A stretch of 64,000 nucleotides of DNA from NCBI GenBank assembly GCA_004835665.1, contig RBKR01000004.1, positions 558,001 to 622,000 on the forward strand. Reading direction: 5' to 3'. Of this stretch, positions 49,201 through 58,631 are shown piece after piece. The notes beneath the pieces were generated by a model, which made no database searches, had not been told where the DNA came from, and worked only from the letters and a program-made list of their open reading frames with translations. This stretch comes from Phoma sp. XZ068. Lineage: Eukaryota > Ascomycota > Dothideomycetes > Pleosporales > Didymellaceae. A program made the translations under genes and the position numbers. Position 1 is the first letter of the stretch. Each line of letters begins with the position of its first letter.

Positions 49201-49716
49201 TCCCTCTTCGACATTCCGCAGCAGGGCCAGAATGTTCAGGTCGCCGTCCGTCAGAACGATGTTGCCGCCGGCGTAGAACTCGAGGTAGAGTCTGTAGAGC
49301 CCGTCGGAGAACTGGAACTCGAGGATGCGGTCGGTGCCGACTTGAGAGACGGAGGTGACTCTCCTCGTCTTTAGGTATTTGCGCAGTTTGGCAACAAAAG
49401 CGGAGGGCGCGGCTGCTGTGGTGCGGGCATATTCGGTGAGGTGGCAGCGGAAGCCAGAGTCGATGAGCAGTTGCTCGCGGTGGTCAGGCTTGTGGAATTT
49501 GAGCAGGAAGATGCGCTGTGGTGTGGTCAGATTGGTTCGGTCGTGGCTGCACAAGGGCGTTGCCTACTGATGAGAGATCGTAGACGTTGGTAACGCGCAA
49601 CGAAGTCAGCGCTTTGGACAGCTCGTGGGCAATGACCTGGACAAATTAGTACTACGGCGGTTCCCTGCACGAATGGTACCTGCCTTGACGTCTAAGCTGG
49701 AGAATCGCTGCTTCAT
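46273..49716 (-). CDS. RQC2: Ribosome quality control complex subunit 2 (NEMF/Tae2 family)
   Basis: Exons 49716-49684, 49636-49568 and 49515-46273 give 1114 aa. The start MKQRFSSLDVKVIAHELSKA is the conserved NEMF N-terminus. NFACT-N covers about 1-180 and includes DGLYRLYLEFYAGGNIVLTD. A coiled-coil follows (around 300-360), then NFACT-R (DVYVHSDLKGSIPMIIKN). Long acidic stretches (DSDDDAFPDAKMASDSEEDF) follow, and the C-terminal NFACT-C starts at LSAIPVAAPWAALASYKYK. It binds the stalled 60S subunit, adds CAT tails and recruits Ltn1. The intron 1 donor is GC, not GT (see findings); intron 2 is an ordinary 52-bp intron. Confidence 0.92.
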
Positions 49717-50048
49717 GGTTGTGTCGTGTGCAAAGTCTGGCGGGGTGGTGGGCTGCTATGACGGAGTGATGCGGCGCGCTAAGGACGAACATTATCAAGG
49801 GTCCTGTCGGTTCCTGGACGTCTTCTCGTCTGGGCTAGGAGATCACACAACGGCACGTTTTCTCTCCAAGCTACGCTATAGTTTCTCACTACGCTGCTCA
49901 AGTCAGTGAGGATGTTGGATTTGCATTTTGAACCAGATGCACCGTCCTACCGGTCTATGCTGCTGCCATCCCCCTCGAGTATGCCAACTGCTGTGCTCGT
50001 TTTGCCATTGAGAACGCCTGCAACGCCATGCCCTGTCCAGAAACCCGA
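49717..50048 (-). other. Intergenic between RQC2 and coatomer zeta
   Basis: 332 bp: promoter of RQC2 and 3' flank of the coatomer zeta gene. No gene or repeat recognised. Confidence 0.35.
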
Positions 50049-50853
50049 TTACAGCCCCTGTCGTATCCTCTCGGCCAGCTGCCTCTTGCCAAAGTCCCAC
50101 ATGTTCATCAGGCCCTGTTCGGAGAGGTCGATGTTCTTCATCGAGGTCATGTCCTGCGCAGGCGGCTTGCTGACACGCGACGCGACGATGACGGGGTCGG
50201 TCTCGAGGATGATGCCGTCGTCGACGAGCTCATCGACGGCGAGCGACTGTTGCAATTAGCAGGAGCAGGTGTTGGGGGAAGGGTAGCTCATACCACCAGA
50301 TCGTAGTTCTCGATCACAGTACGCTTGTCCACCGAGTTTCTGCGTCACGTCAGTCTTGCGTTGATATAAACTATGGGAATACTCACTTCAGGAGGATGTT
50401 GAGCGAGTCGCGGAGTGCAAGCACAACACTAGATGAACGTTAGCTTCGGCCATGCCAATGGCTCGTCAGACGCACCTGTACAGCAGCACCTCGTTCTCCT
50501 CGGCGCTTCCCACGACGTAGAGCATGACGTCCGACTCCATCTTGAAGACTACGACCTTTTGGTCATAGAGGATAATGTCGGTCGTCTGCTTGGCTGTCTT
50601 CTCTGTGCGGTGTTAGGGCCCGTCCGTGTGCTCAAGGCAAGCTTCATGTCCCATAGACAGGCTTACCCAACAGCCCCTTCTCAAACGCCTTCTGGTCCTT
50701 GACGGTCTTGTATGCAATCTGGCCGGGGTAGTCGCCCGTGTTGCCCTGGGGCGGGTGGGGGTTCGAGTAGTACTTGGTGAGGATGCGCGAGCCGTCGTCG
50801 ATGGCGAGGATCAGGATCGCCTGGACGCTGAAGAGCGAGAGTGGGCGCGACAT
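50049..50853 (-). CDS. RET3: Coatomer subunit zeta
   Basis: Exons 50853-50667, 50602-50476, 50428-50387, 50339-50294 and 50246-50049 give 199 aa, the normal size. The protein has the longin-like fold of zeta-COP: LFSVQAILILAIDDGSRILTKYY at the start, then KAFEKGLLGKTEK-type helix, DIILYDQKVVVFK and SVVLALRDSLNILLK. It ends with ENYDLVSLAVDELVDDGIILETDP. It is part of the COPI coat (Golgi to ER). Five exons for 200 aa is dense. It shares a 242-bp divergent promoter with the mitochondrial protein gene. Confidence 0.9.
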
Positions 50854-51020
50854 GGCGGCGGTCGGGAGTGTCGGTGTCGGGGCCGCGGTGAGCTGCAGTG
50901 GGATCTGATGCGTGTGGGGGGTGTTGCAAGCTGGCTCTTGGGGCGCGCAGCCGGCGGAGAAGCAGCCAATCACGGGAGTGGTAGCATGAGCAGCAAAGTT
51001 GCATAAAAGTGCCATCCAGT

Positions 51021-51092
51021 GCGCACCTCACCACGTCCTCCGCTGCGCACCTCACCACTTCCTCCGCTGCGCGCCTCACCACGCCCACCGCA
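51021..51092 (+). repeat. 3 x 24-bp GC-rich tandem repeat
   Basis: Units at 51021-51044, 51045-51068 and 51069-51092, with consensus GCGCACCTCACCAC then a TCCTCCGCT-like end; units 1 and 2 differ at one base, unit 3 at several. It ends 3 bp before ATG 51096, in the shared promoter with the coatomer gene. Confidence 0.8.
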
Positions 51093-51095
51093 GCG

Positions 51096-53654
51096 ATGCC
51101 CCCCATGACGCGCATGCCGCTCGCCGCCGTCGTGTGCCCGTCGGCGCCGTTCCTCGCGCCGCGACTGCTGCGCGCGGCCATGCCCGCCAGCGTCACGGCG
51201 CTCCACGCCCAGCAGCGCACCATGGCGAGCACGGCACGGTGCTACACCAATGCCGCCAAAGGCAAGAAGAGCGGGCGGAGCTACTTCCTCGAGATGCGCA
51301 AACGGGAGCAGCTGCAGGCGCGGCGCAAAGAGCGCGGCGACAAGGGCGCGGCCGAGGTGGCCCCCGAGGTCGTCCAGCTCGCGATGCAGCTGCAGGAGGC
51401 CTGCGCGGCACGCGACGTGCACCAGCTCATGGCCCTCTACCCGGCCGCCGTCGATGCCGGCATCGTCGACCGCACCGTCACACACATCATCTGCCAGGTC
51501 CTGCACACGGTTGTGCGCCGCGATGCTGCCACCAAGACTGCCTCGCGCCTGTCCGCCTATCTCCACTTCCTCGAGCGCATCGTCTCGGACCTCCGAACGG
51601 GAGCCCTGCCGCCGCATCCCTTCGCCTACGTCCATCTGCTGGGCGTCTACAAGCACTCCAAACGCTTCGCCGAGGGCCGCGCGCTGTGGCTGTGGCTGGC
51701 CGAGCAGGACGACGCCCACGTCTCGCAGGCTGCCTATGGCGCTGCCATAGAGCTGATGAGCTATGGCAACTTGATGTCGCTCCCCGAGCTGGAGCTGCTG
51801 TATGAGGAGGGCCTTAAGCGCTTTCCTGGCACCTACGCCGAGTACCATCTCTCGCCGGATGCCATTGTCCCCGATCGCACCCGCCCCGTCCACATCCACG
51901 GCCTGCCCGCCACGCTGCTGCAAGGCATCATCACCGCCCGCCTTCGATCACACCACTGGAGGAGTGCCTACCTGGGCCTGGACACCTTTCTTCGCCTCTA
52001 CCCTACTCAGACTCCCCACCGCGTCTTCGAGCTTTTCATCACCGAGCGGCCACTGTCCGAGGCCTACACTGCCCATCTGCTTGCCTGCCGTTCTGGAGTG
52101 CCCATCAATGGTGGCCACCTAACCAACTTACTGGCCAGGCTGCGCGTGGCCATGACGCAGACTCGTTCGCTCAAGGAACGTTTCACCATGATACATGCTA
52201 TTGCCAATGCCCTGTACGCCTTCCAGCAGTGCGGCCAAGGCCTCTCCTGCATTCACGTTGCGCAGTTCATCAAGTCTTTCGAGTTCATGCTACCAGACAA
52301 GGCCCCAGGACAGGCCTTCACAGACGAAGAAGTTGTACTGCGAAACACCGTGGCTGTCACTGCCCATGAATCTCTAGCCAGCTTGATCCAGTCAGGTCTG
52401 TCGCCTGAAAGGGAGCTGTTCGTAGCCATGATCTCTTTGGCTGCCAAGCTGCGAGCTCCCGATCTACTGAAATTGACCCTCGAGGATGCGAAAACAGTAG
52501 GCATCACATTTGACTCCGCTGGGCGACGAACCTTGCTCACGGCCGCCGGTCTTATCAAGGACCACAATCTCATCCGGGCCTTCTGGTCAGTCGTCGTCAC
52601 TGGTGCTGAGTCAGAAGGCTCCCTACTTAGCTACAGTGACTGGATCACGCTTGCCAGAGCTTGTAGACGCGCTGATCTGATACGATACTTTGAGCAGCAA
52701 CTGCAGGAGCAAGCGCATACCGTCACGGCTTCTATCGAAAAACGTGTTCGCTCTGAGGTCGCCAATCGTGAGCCTGGAATGGCCCAACCCACTGTTGTTT
52801 TCATGACTCCCGAAGAGCTAGATTCCGAGATCCAAGGTCTACAGAAACAGTTGGAGAACATACGAGCCGTTCTCATGTCTGGACAGCCTCTCAACCTACA
52901 AAATTCACCATACTACATGCACATCGATCCCGAGGCCCCATCTCTCGGCAACGAGGAAGACCTGCGAGCCGTTTATGACGAACTCACAACCGATCCTCAT
53001 CAGCCGGCAAGCCCGGCGCCAGGTGCAGATTCGGAGGCCAAGCCTACCACACCAGCTCTCAGCAAGACGGGCATTCCACTCGACGAGCTGCGGTTCCAGA
53101 ACTGGGTCAACATCCACGAGATGATGAGCGCAGCGAGCGACTACGAAGCATTACATCAAGACGTCATCGACAAAGCCATCGCCCAACGCAAATCTCCCAA
53201 AGACATCCCCGAAGTACTGTTCTTGCCCAAAATCAAACCTGCGCAAACCCGAACCGATCTGCGCATCCGTGTCAAGGAGCTCCGAACAGACTTGCCTTTC
53301 CGCACGATCAGCAGCGAGATGAAACCAGGCACAATTGCAAAGATAAAAAAGTCCACGCGTACGTTGAAGGACCCGGAGGCCGATGGCAAAATTCACAAGC
53401 ACATCACAAAGCCCTTTACTATTCGCAAATTCGAAACCCAAACCCCGCCCGAACCCAAGAACAGCCGATGGTACACGAAGGAGCTCAAGTTCCCGAACAG
53501 CGATGCAGAAGTCAATATTGCAGAAGCGAAGCCCGAGTTTGAGCCTTACGGGGACTCGACTCCAGCCCCAGAAGCTGCTGCAGAGGTAAAAGTGGATTCG
53601 GAGGCGCCTGGGGTTGAGAAGCCTGACGATGAGGCTGTCCCGTGGAAGCCGTAG
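51096..53654 (+). CDS. Mitochondrial protein, possible helical-repeat (PPR-like)
   Basis: Single exon. The long frame begins with GTG at 51009; the first ATG is 51096, giving 852 aa. The first about 60 residues are Arg/Ala/Met-rich with few acids (MPPMTRMPLAAVVCPSAPFLAPRLLRAAMPASV), a strong mitochondrial leader. Long amphipathic helices follow (about 100-600), arranged as in pentatricopeptide or similar helical repeats, for example PHPFAYVHLLGVYKHSKRFA. I cannot name the protein. The C-terminal 150 residues are polar, Lys/Glu/Pro-rich. A role in mitochondrial RNA or translation is plausible but only inferred. Confidence 0.8.
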   Translation: MPPMTRMPLAAVVCPSAPFLAPRLLRAAMPASVTALHAQQRTMASTARCYTNAAKGKKSGRSYFLEMRKREQLQARRKERGDKGAAEVAPEVVQLAMQLQEACAARDVHQLMALYPAAVDAGIVDRTVTHIICQVLHTVVRRDAATKTASRLSAYLHFLERIVSDLRTGALPPHPFAYVHLLGVYKHSKRFAEGRALWLWLAEQDDAHVSQAAYGAAIELMSYGNLMSLPELELLYEEGLKRFPGTYAEYHLSPDAIVPDRTRPVHIHGLPATLLQGIITARLRSHHWRSAYLGLDTFLRLYPTQTPHRVFELFITERPLSEAYTAHLLACRSGVPINGGHLTNLLARLRVAMTQTRSLKERFTMIHAIANALYAFQQCGQGLSCIHVAQFIKSFEFMLPDKAPGQAFTDEEVVLRNTVAVTAHESLASLIQSGLSPERELFVAMISLAAKLRAPDLLKLTLEDAKTVGITFDSAGRRTLLTAAGLIKDHNLIRAFWSVVVTGAESEGSLLSYSDWITLARACRRADLIRYFEQQLQEQAHTVTASIEKRVRSEVANREPGMAQPTVVFMTPEELDSEIQGLQKQLENIRAVLMSGQPLNLQNSPYYMHIDPEAPSLGNEEDLRAVYDELTTDPHQPASPAPGADSEAKPTTPALSKTGIPLDELRFQNWVNIHEMMSAASDYEALHQDVIDKAIAQRKSPKDIPEVLFLPKIKPAQTRTDLRIRVKELRTDLPFRTISSEMKPGTIAKIKKSTRTLKDPEADGKIHKHITKPFTIRKFETQTPPEPKNSRWYTKELKFPNSDAEVNIAEAKPEFEPYGDSTPAPEAAAEVKVDSEAPGVEKPDDEAVPWKP

Positions 53655-54119
53655 ACCGCGTTTGTATAGTATGACGTTACTTTTACTGGATACCCTTTAT
53701 GTAGATTGTACACTATAGAGAGCGTTGTAATTAGCATGTACGATACTATGTAGAAAGGTACGATATGAAATGATACGATACATTGGGCTTCAAAAAGGAA
53801 GTTCGACTTTGGAGTATTCGGAGTTTGCAGCGAGGATTCTGTTGTTGAGGTGTAAAGTCTGTTACTAGGAAGTTGAATTTATATAATCGTCCTGCAATGG
53901 AAACGCAGAATGTGAACGTATAATTGCAGAACTTCGGAGATACACAAAAAAGTGCGTGTGGATATTGTTGATTCGTTAACTAGTTAGGAGAATACAAGCA
54001 GCCTAACAAACTAACTGTTACTTCATGATAGTTTCCTCCCTACGCCGCGCACGCGGCTTCAGTAACATCACGCCGAAGAGCAGTAACACCATGTGCTGCT
54101 TTCCAGTATCCTACTCTCA
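53655..54119 (+). other. 3' flank and intergenic, no gene seen
   Basis: About 465 bp with many T/A-rich pieces (ATGTAGATTGTACACTATAG, TACGATATGAAATGATACGATAC). No gene recognised. Confidence 0.35.
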
Positions 54120-55260
54120 ATATCTTGGGTAGTCGGCGCTCAAGGACGAGTTCCTTGACGTTGATGACTTCAGTATCAAAGGAGACGAAGATGCGGTAGA
54201 GGAAGCGGCGGCAGAGGAAGATAATGAAGATGCGGCAGTAGACGACAAAGATCTGGACGTACTAGATGAGTGGTCAGCGATTATAGAGAGCCTTCAGCAC
54301 ACTTCAAGAGACGAGTCCAAGAACTCGGCAATTTGAGCAAAGCACAGTTCAGCAGTGTCGCAAACCATGTTCGTACAACAGAGAGTATATCCCTAGAAGA
54401 GCTGTCCGCACTACCAGACGATCTGAGAGACACCTTCCAGCAGATTCAAGATGGCGCTATGTTCAGCATAGCAGTCAGGTGAAAGACAAACTATGGCGTT
54501 CTTTGCATGCTGGATTCCAAGGTACACCAGCAAATCCAACAATGGCGCTTGTTTATAGCAAGTATATTGCGTCCTACCCCGAGGCTTTCCAAGAAGATAT
54601 GTTTCTCTACGACAGCGTCGATAAATACAGGAAAGATCAGGACATCCGCTGCACATAGCTCCCGTACAGGTTCGGCGTGTTCGATGTATCAGCTCCACAT
54701 GCTAACAAACTACGACAGCTGAAGAGAGATACTGCGGTTTCAACCCAGGTCAGCATCAGCTACACGTGCCGCCGATGCCGCTGTCCACACAAACTTGGGA
54801 TGTCTACGGTCTATCTAATTGCGCTTGCATTTAGTCGATTTACATTCCACGAATCGGCCTACTTTCAACTTACGAACGATCAACTCGCAAGGCTTCTATC
54901 GCTAACGACCAACGTTGTTCTGGCACGAAACTGCTCTCATCTGTGTTCAAACAACAAGTGTCATACACCATCACACTTAATCTGCAAAACCTAGAGTAAC
55001 AACTGCTCCAGGAAGCTATGTCGAAAGGTTTCGTGCACCATACAATGTCAACAATCATCTCCTATACGCTGCATCCTGGGGTCAGCGAGTCGGCACAAGC
55101 TTCATCGCGGAAGCTGCAATTGCTTCTAGCAGAGCCTAAGGTCTTCGCTAATTGCAGTCGTTGTGACAAGTATCTCTGTGGTGTTTACCAGGCCCTGCAG
55201 AGTGGACGCATTGCGGCTGCGGGTCATGTAATGCTGGCTCACATCGAACAAGGTTGCACG
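54120..55260 (+). pseudogene. Decayed coding region with His-Me-endonuclease-like zinc motif
   Basis: Several protein-like pieces lie on the plus strand but never join into one open frame. An acidic piece is at about 54,141-54,335 (FLDVDDFSIKGDEDAVEEAA), with others near 54,290-54,480 (LSKAQFSSVANHVRTTESI) and 54,510-54,655 (ALVYSKYIASYPEAFQEDM). At about 54,920-54,990 the text reads ARNCSHLCSNNKCHTPSHL, close to the zinc-binding loop (C-x3-C-x5-C-x4-H type) of fungal His-Me finger endonuclease-like proteins. Frames change repeatedly and stops intervene. Likely a degraded gene or transposon cargo; alternatively a multi-exon gene I could not thread. Confidence 0.3.
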
Positions 55261-55461
55261 AGATTAGAATGAGCTGGTTCCAAGCTTTCTCTTTTCTTCC
55301 GTTGTTGGCAGATGCGCCGGCCACTCAGACTCGTCGTTGTTGCGACGCGTGTTTGTTGTTCACCGACCTCACTTACGTTCACCAGACAGCTTTCCTATTT
55401 CTTCAGCCTGCGCGTCCCTCCCACCTCGCCCCAACGACTTCAACAACGACACTCTCTCATC

Positions 55462-56441
55462 ATGGGCATTCCTCGTCGAACGTCACCTGCAAAGCGCACT
55501 GCCAAAGGTAGCAATGTGCAGAATCCAAGGAAGAGACTTGCTCCACTCACTACTCACACCGCAGCCCCAGCTACTTATCTATCCCCGCTCCACTTGCTCC
55601 GTCCACACCTCTTGATGCGCTGACCTCGCTCCCGCTGGGCGGTGAACACGGTACGATCAAGATACCTGTCTTAATTGACGCGCACTGACATACCCAGGGC
55701 CCCAAAGCGTTTGGCAGTTTCAACAAGTCCAACAAGTTCAACGAGTTCAACAGTGCAACAAGCTTATACAGTGAGCCATATTTTGCTACACTAGAACCCG
55801 GATTCCAATTGACAGATGCAGCTCATCAGCCACGCTCAGTCTCGTTCCCAAGGCCATCCCACCGGGGCAGTTACTTCACGGGACCACCAGCTGATACCGT
55901 GAATTCAATCGAGTTGTCACTACCTGAGAAAGTGCCACCCATGCTGCCCTTCACGAACGACATCGTCAGCAGAAGCAGCATTGGCGCTGCCTACCAACCT
56001 GGCCTCGATACCCCCGCTCACCGCCATGTTATTAGAATGGGACATCCGGCATTTGGAATTACAGCTGTTCCAGCATGCGAAGATTGCGTTATAGCCCAGG
56101 TATCTGACCAGTGCTACCAATACATCGACGCAGTAAAGCCAGCATACCAAGATGCAGTCGCGACATGCAACAGGTGTGTGTACCTTGGTGTTGCATGCTC
56201 GTTTGATGATAACGAGAGTGTTGGCCAGAGTGGATCAACAACAGCGGAACTGGCAGAGACGATCAAGGAATTGGAGCCTACAAGGAAAACCCGGTCTTTG
56301 TACACACCTCAAAGCAGTAAGGAGAAGAACTATGTGGGACACTTCGCCGATCATGTTCCACAATTATGGATATACATGCAGAATTGTATACAATTACGCC
56401 ATATTTGCTCCATATCAGGCATTGCTCGGCACATATTGTAA
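55462..56441 (+). CDS. Hypothetical protein with Zn2Cys6-like half motif (model uncertain)
   Basis: An ATG at 55462 opens MGIPRRTSPAKRTAKG; a coding-like frame without its own ATG runs from about 55,700 to TAA near 56,441. The second part has GSFNKSNKFNEFNSATSLY and, later, CEDC...CNRCVYLGVACSF, resembling the C-terminal half of a zinc-cluster motif. The intervening segment has plausible introns (for example 55,657-55,700), but no combination I tried keeps all parts in one frame. So this is either a small decayed regulator-like gene or a gene with an unusual exon pattern. It borders the degraded 54-55 kb region. Confidence 0.3.
55719..55763 (+). repeat. Imperfect 9-bp tandem repeat
   Basis: Five copies of a TTCAACAAG-like unit, two of them degenerate. 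In the open frame they encode F-N-K/S-N repeats. Confidence 0.5.
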
Positions 56442-56729
56442 GCCTTTCCCACTTATTCCCCAACGTTAACAAGTTGCTTGGGGCAGTTGTAGTCTCCTAC
56501 CTGCATAAGAGTTGGACAAAATCTGCACATAGTTTCTTGCAAAATAGAACAGGGTAAATTAGGAATAGTTCGTTTTTAAGCTCAGACTAGTTGACCCCAC
56601 AAACTGACAACGAACTGGCTGCTTCTACAATCGTTCGTTCGAATGTTAACACCGATCAAGCACGGTATGCGGAAGTTCTGTAGGTACAGGGCGTGTCAAT
56701 ATACTCAGGACTACGAGACGATTGATGGC

Positions 56730-57060
56730 TGGTGGCTTTAAACAAAGAGGGGAGGTAGAACACAGAAGTAAATACATAAGTATTGCTATAATAACAATAA
56801 TAGTAATTCAAGCGTATGTGCCCTTATACCACAGGCGTCGCCTGTAGTACGAGGGTTTATTTCAATATATAGCTAGAGACAGATAAAATATACACGGTAT
56901 AATATTAGGCCTACCAATACTTATCTATACATTACCTTCTCCTATTGTAATAGTAAAGAACTACAAGGTATATTACTAATATATAGCCTAGTAGTCTTAA
57001 AGTTACCTGTTCTTACTAGGTATCGTATAACTACTAACCGTCTAAATTTAAGAGTCAGGT
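56730..57060. other. AT-rich island, RIP-like
   Basis: Unlike its surroundings, this stretch is dominated by A/T with TA-rich words (CTATAATAACAATAATAG, ATATATAGC, TATTACTAATATATAGCC). Such islands in Pezizomycotina are commonly old transposons mutated by repeat-induced point mutation. No open frame or terminal repeats remain, so the origin is not provable by eye. Confidence 0.5.
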
Positions 57061-57100
57061 GATTTCCTTGAGAAGCGATCTTAAGCGTTTCTTTTGATTT

Positions 57101-57154
57101 GGGGGAGGGGGGGCATCGGGAAAGAACGTAGGTACTCTGCCCCCCCCCCCCCCC
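57101..57154. repeat. G-tract and C15 homopolymer forming an inverted pair
   Basis: GGGGGAGGGGGGG (57101-57113) faces a run of 15 C (57140-57154) with 26 nt between. The two could pair as a hairpin on either strand, or the G-tract could form a quadruplex. The exact C count may be a sequencing artefact. Confidence 0.6.
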
Positions 57155-58631
57155 AACCAAACAAAAGAGGACTTTCGCAATAGCATAGTAGTGTGCTGTC
57201 TTGCTCTCCTTCAGAAGAGCTATCAAACAGACCATCAAAAACTAGAATCGGACGGCTGGATGTAGAGATGTTGGAAATTAAATCAGCAAACCTAAATCTG
57301 GTTTGGATTTCGGTTTCTAGGCGGTGGGGTACATTCGTAACCCGTAATGTTTGGGCGACAATCGTAGGCAAGAAATCACCCTCTGATACCAGGATTAGGC
57401 GCGGTGCTTCGACTCAGCGAGATTTGGAGCCCCGCAGCAGAGCCTCACAGTTCTCCACAGCCGGAGTAGGCCGAATATAGATATGCCGGAGATAGAAGTA
57501 TGGTGCGGCAGACTTGAGTGGATATATCGGAACGGACGAGGCCTAGCGTACCAAGATTCGGCTCGAGGGGCTGGTAGTGATGTAGCAGGCGTATTTGCTA
57601 ATGAGCCTTGCGCCAAATACGTTAGGATGCGATTGGTAGCTCGACTGAATGTGCTCACACGTTGCTTCGTGTGTTCCCGTAAGTGGTTGGGCTGCCGCTT
57701 GGAGAAAGCTAATGTGTGCTTCTAAAGTGCCGCCAGAAGATTCTGTGTCTTGGAAGCAGGACAGCGGGGTGGAACTCGAGACCGAGTTTGACCGGTGGAC
57801 CCTGGTGTTTGTTGAGCCTCGTGACCTACTTGGCACGGGCAAACGATTAAGCTGAAGCGATAAGCAGAGAAAGAAGCTGATGCCGAGAGTTCTCCATGTT
57901 CACGAAAACGCCTTGGGTAAGTTCGCTGACAAGCTTTCAACGTCGGGCTGGCTGGGTGGTGTGCAATTGGGAGAAAGGTGTGGAGCTCCGTGTGGGCGCC
58001 ACGCTGCGAGCCACGGTAGTGTGTCCCTTGGCGTGAAGGCTACCTGCGGCTTCAGGACTTGATTCGCAGCTCTTCGGTGTTGGTGAAGGTGTTTTAGGGT
58101 AAGCAACGTCATGGCGATTGCGCACAGACCGCCTCGCCACGGATACTCGGCTTCTGAACAGATGCCAAGGATGATGGGAGGAATTGGCGTGGTTGGCAGG
58201 CGTTAGAGCGGAAATCTTGGCCACCCAGGCCTCGCCCCTCCAACGAGTTTACCATCAAGTTAGTCCCGCGGTACGTCATCACTCAATAACTCCGCGTCGA
58301 AAGTGTGTGAATTCGCCTCGTGAAGGCGTCTGGATTGAGTGGCTGAGATTCAAAGCGTGGGAGAATGGTTCCCATTGGTTCCGCTGTTCGCAGGCGGGGC
58401 GTCGCTGCATGCATACAGACGCTAAACATCTTCCAACAGTGACGTCTTGGGTCAGTTCCCACTCGCCAAGGACTCGATATCTGGTGTGCTTGGCTGTCGC
58501 CATGGTCTGCCATACCATGTCCCGCGTGCGTCTCCAGGCGGGGGGTTTAAAGACCTTCAATTCCCCAGATCTAGATTGCTTGTCAACTCCAAACTCCTGC
58601 TTAGCATTCGAATGAACTAACATCATTCGTT
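57155..58631 (+). other. Upstream region of the ENA-type ATPase, no gene seen
   Basis: About 1.5 kb with only short, overlapping frames on both strands. It should hold the promoter and leader of the ATPase gene. No repeat or RNA gene recognised. Confidence 0.35.

Noticed and set aside
50970..51923. 317-codon minus frame over the start of the mitochondrial-protein gene
   Set aside because: Arises from GC-rich plus-strand coding and the tandem repeat; composition is repetitive Gly/Arg/Glu.
57140..57154. C15 run as a functional element
   Set aside because: Homopolymer length may be an artefact; kept only as a repeat, not as a regulatory site.
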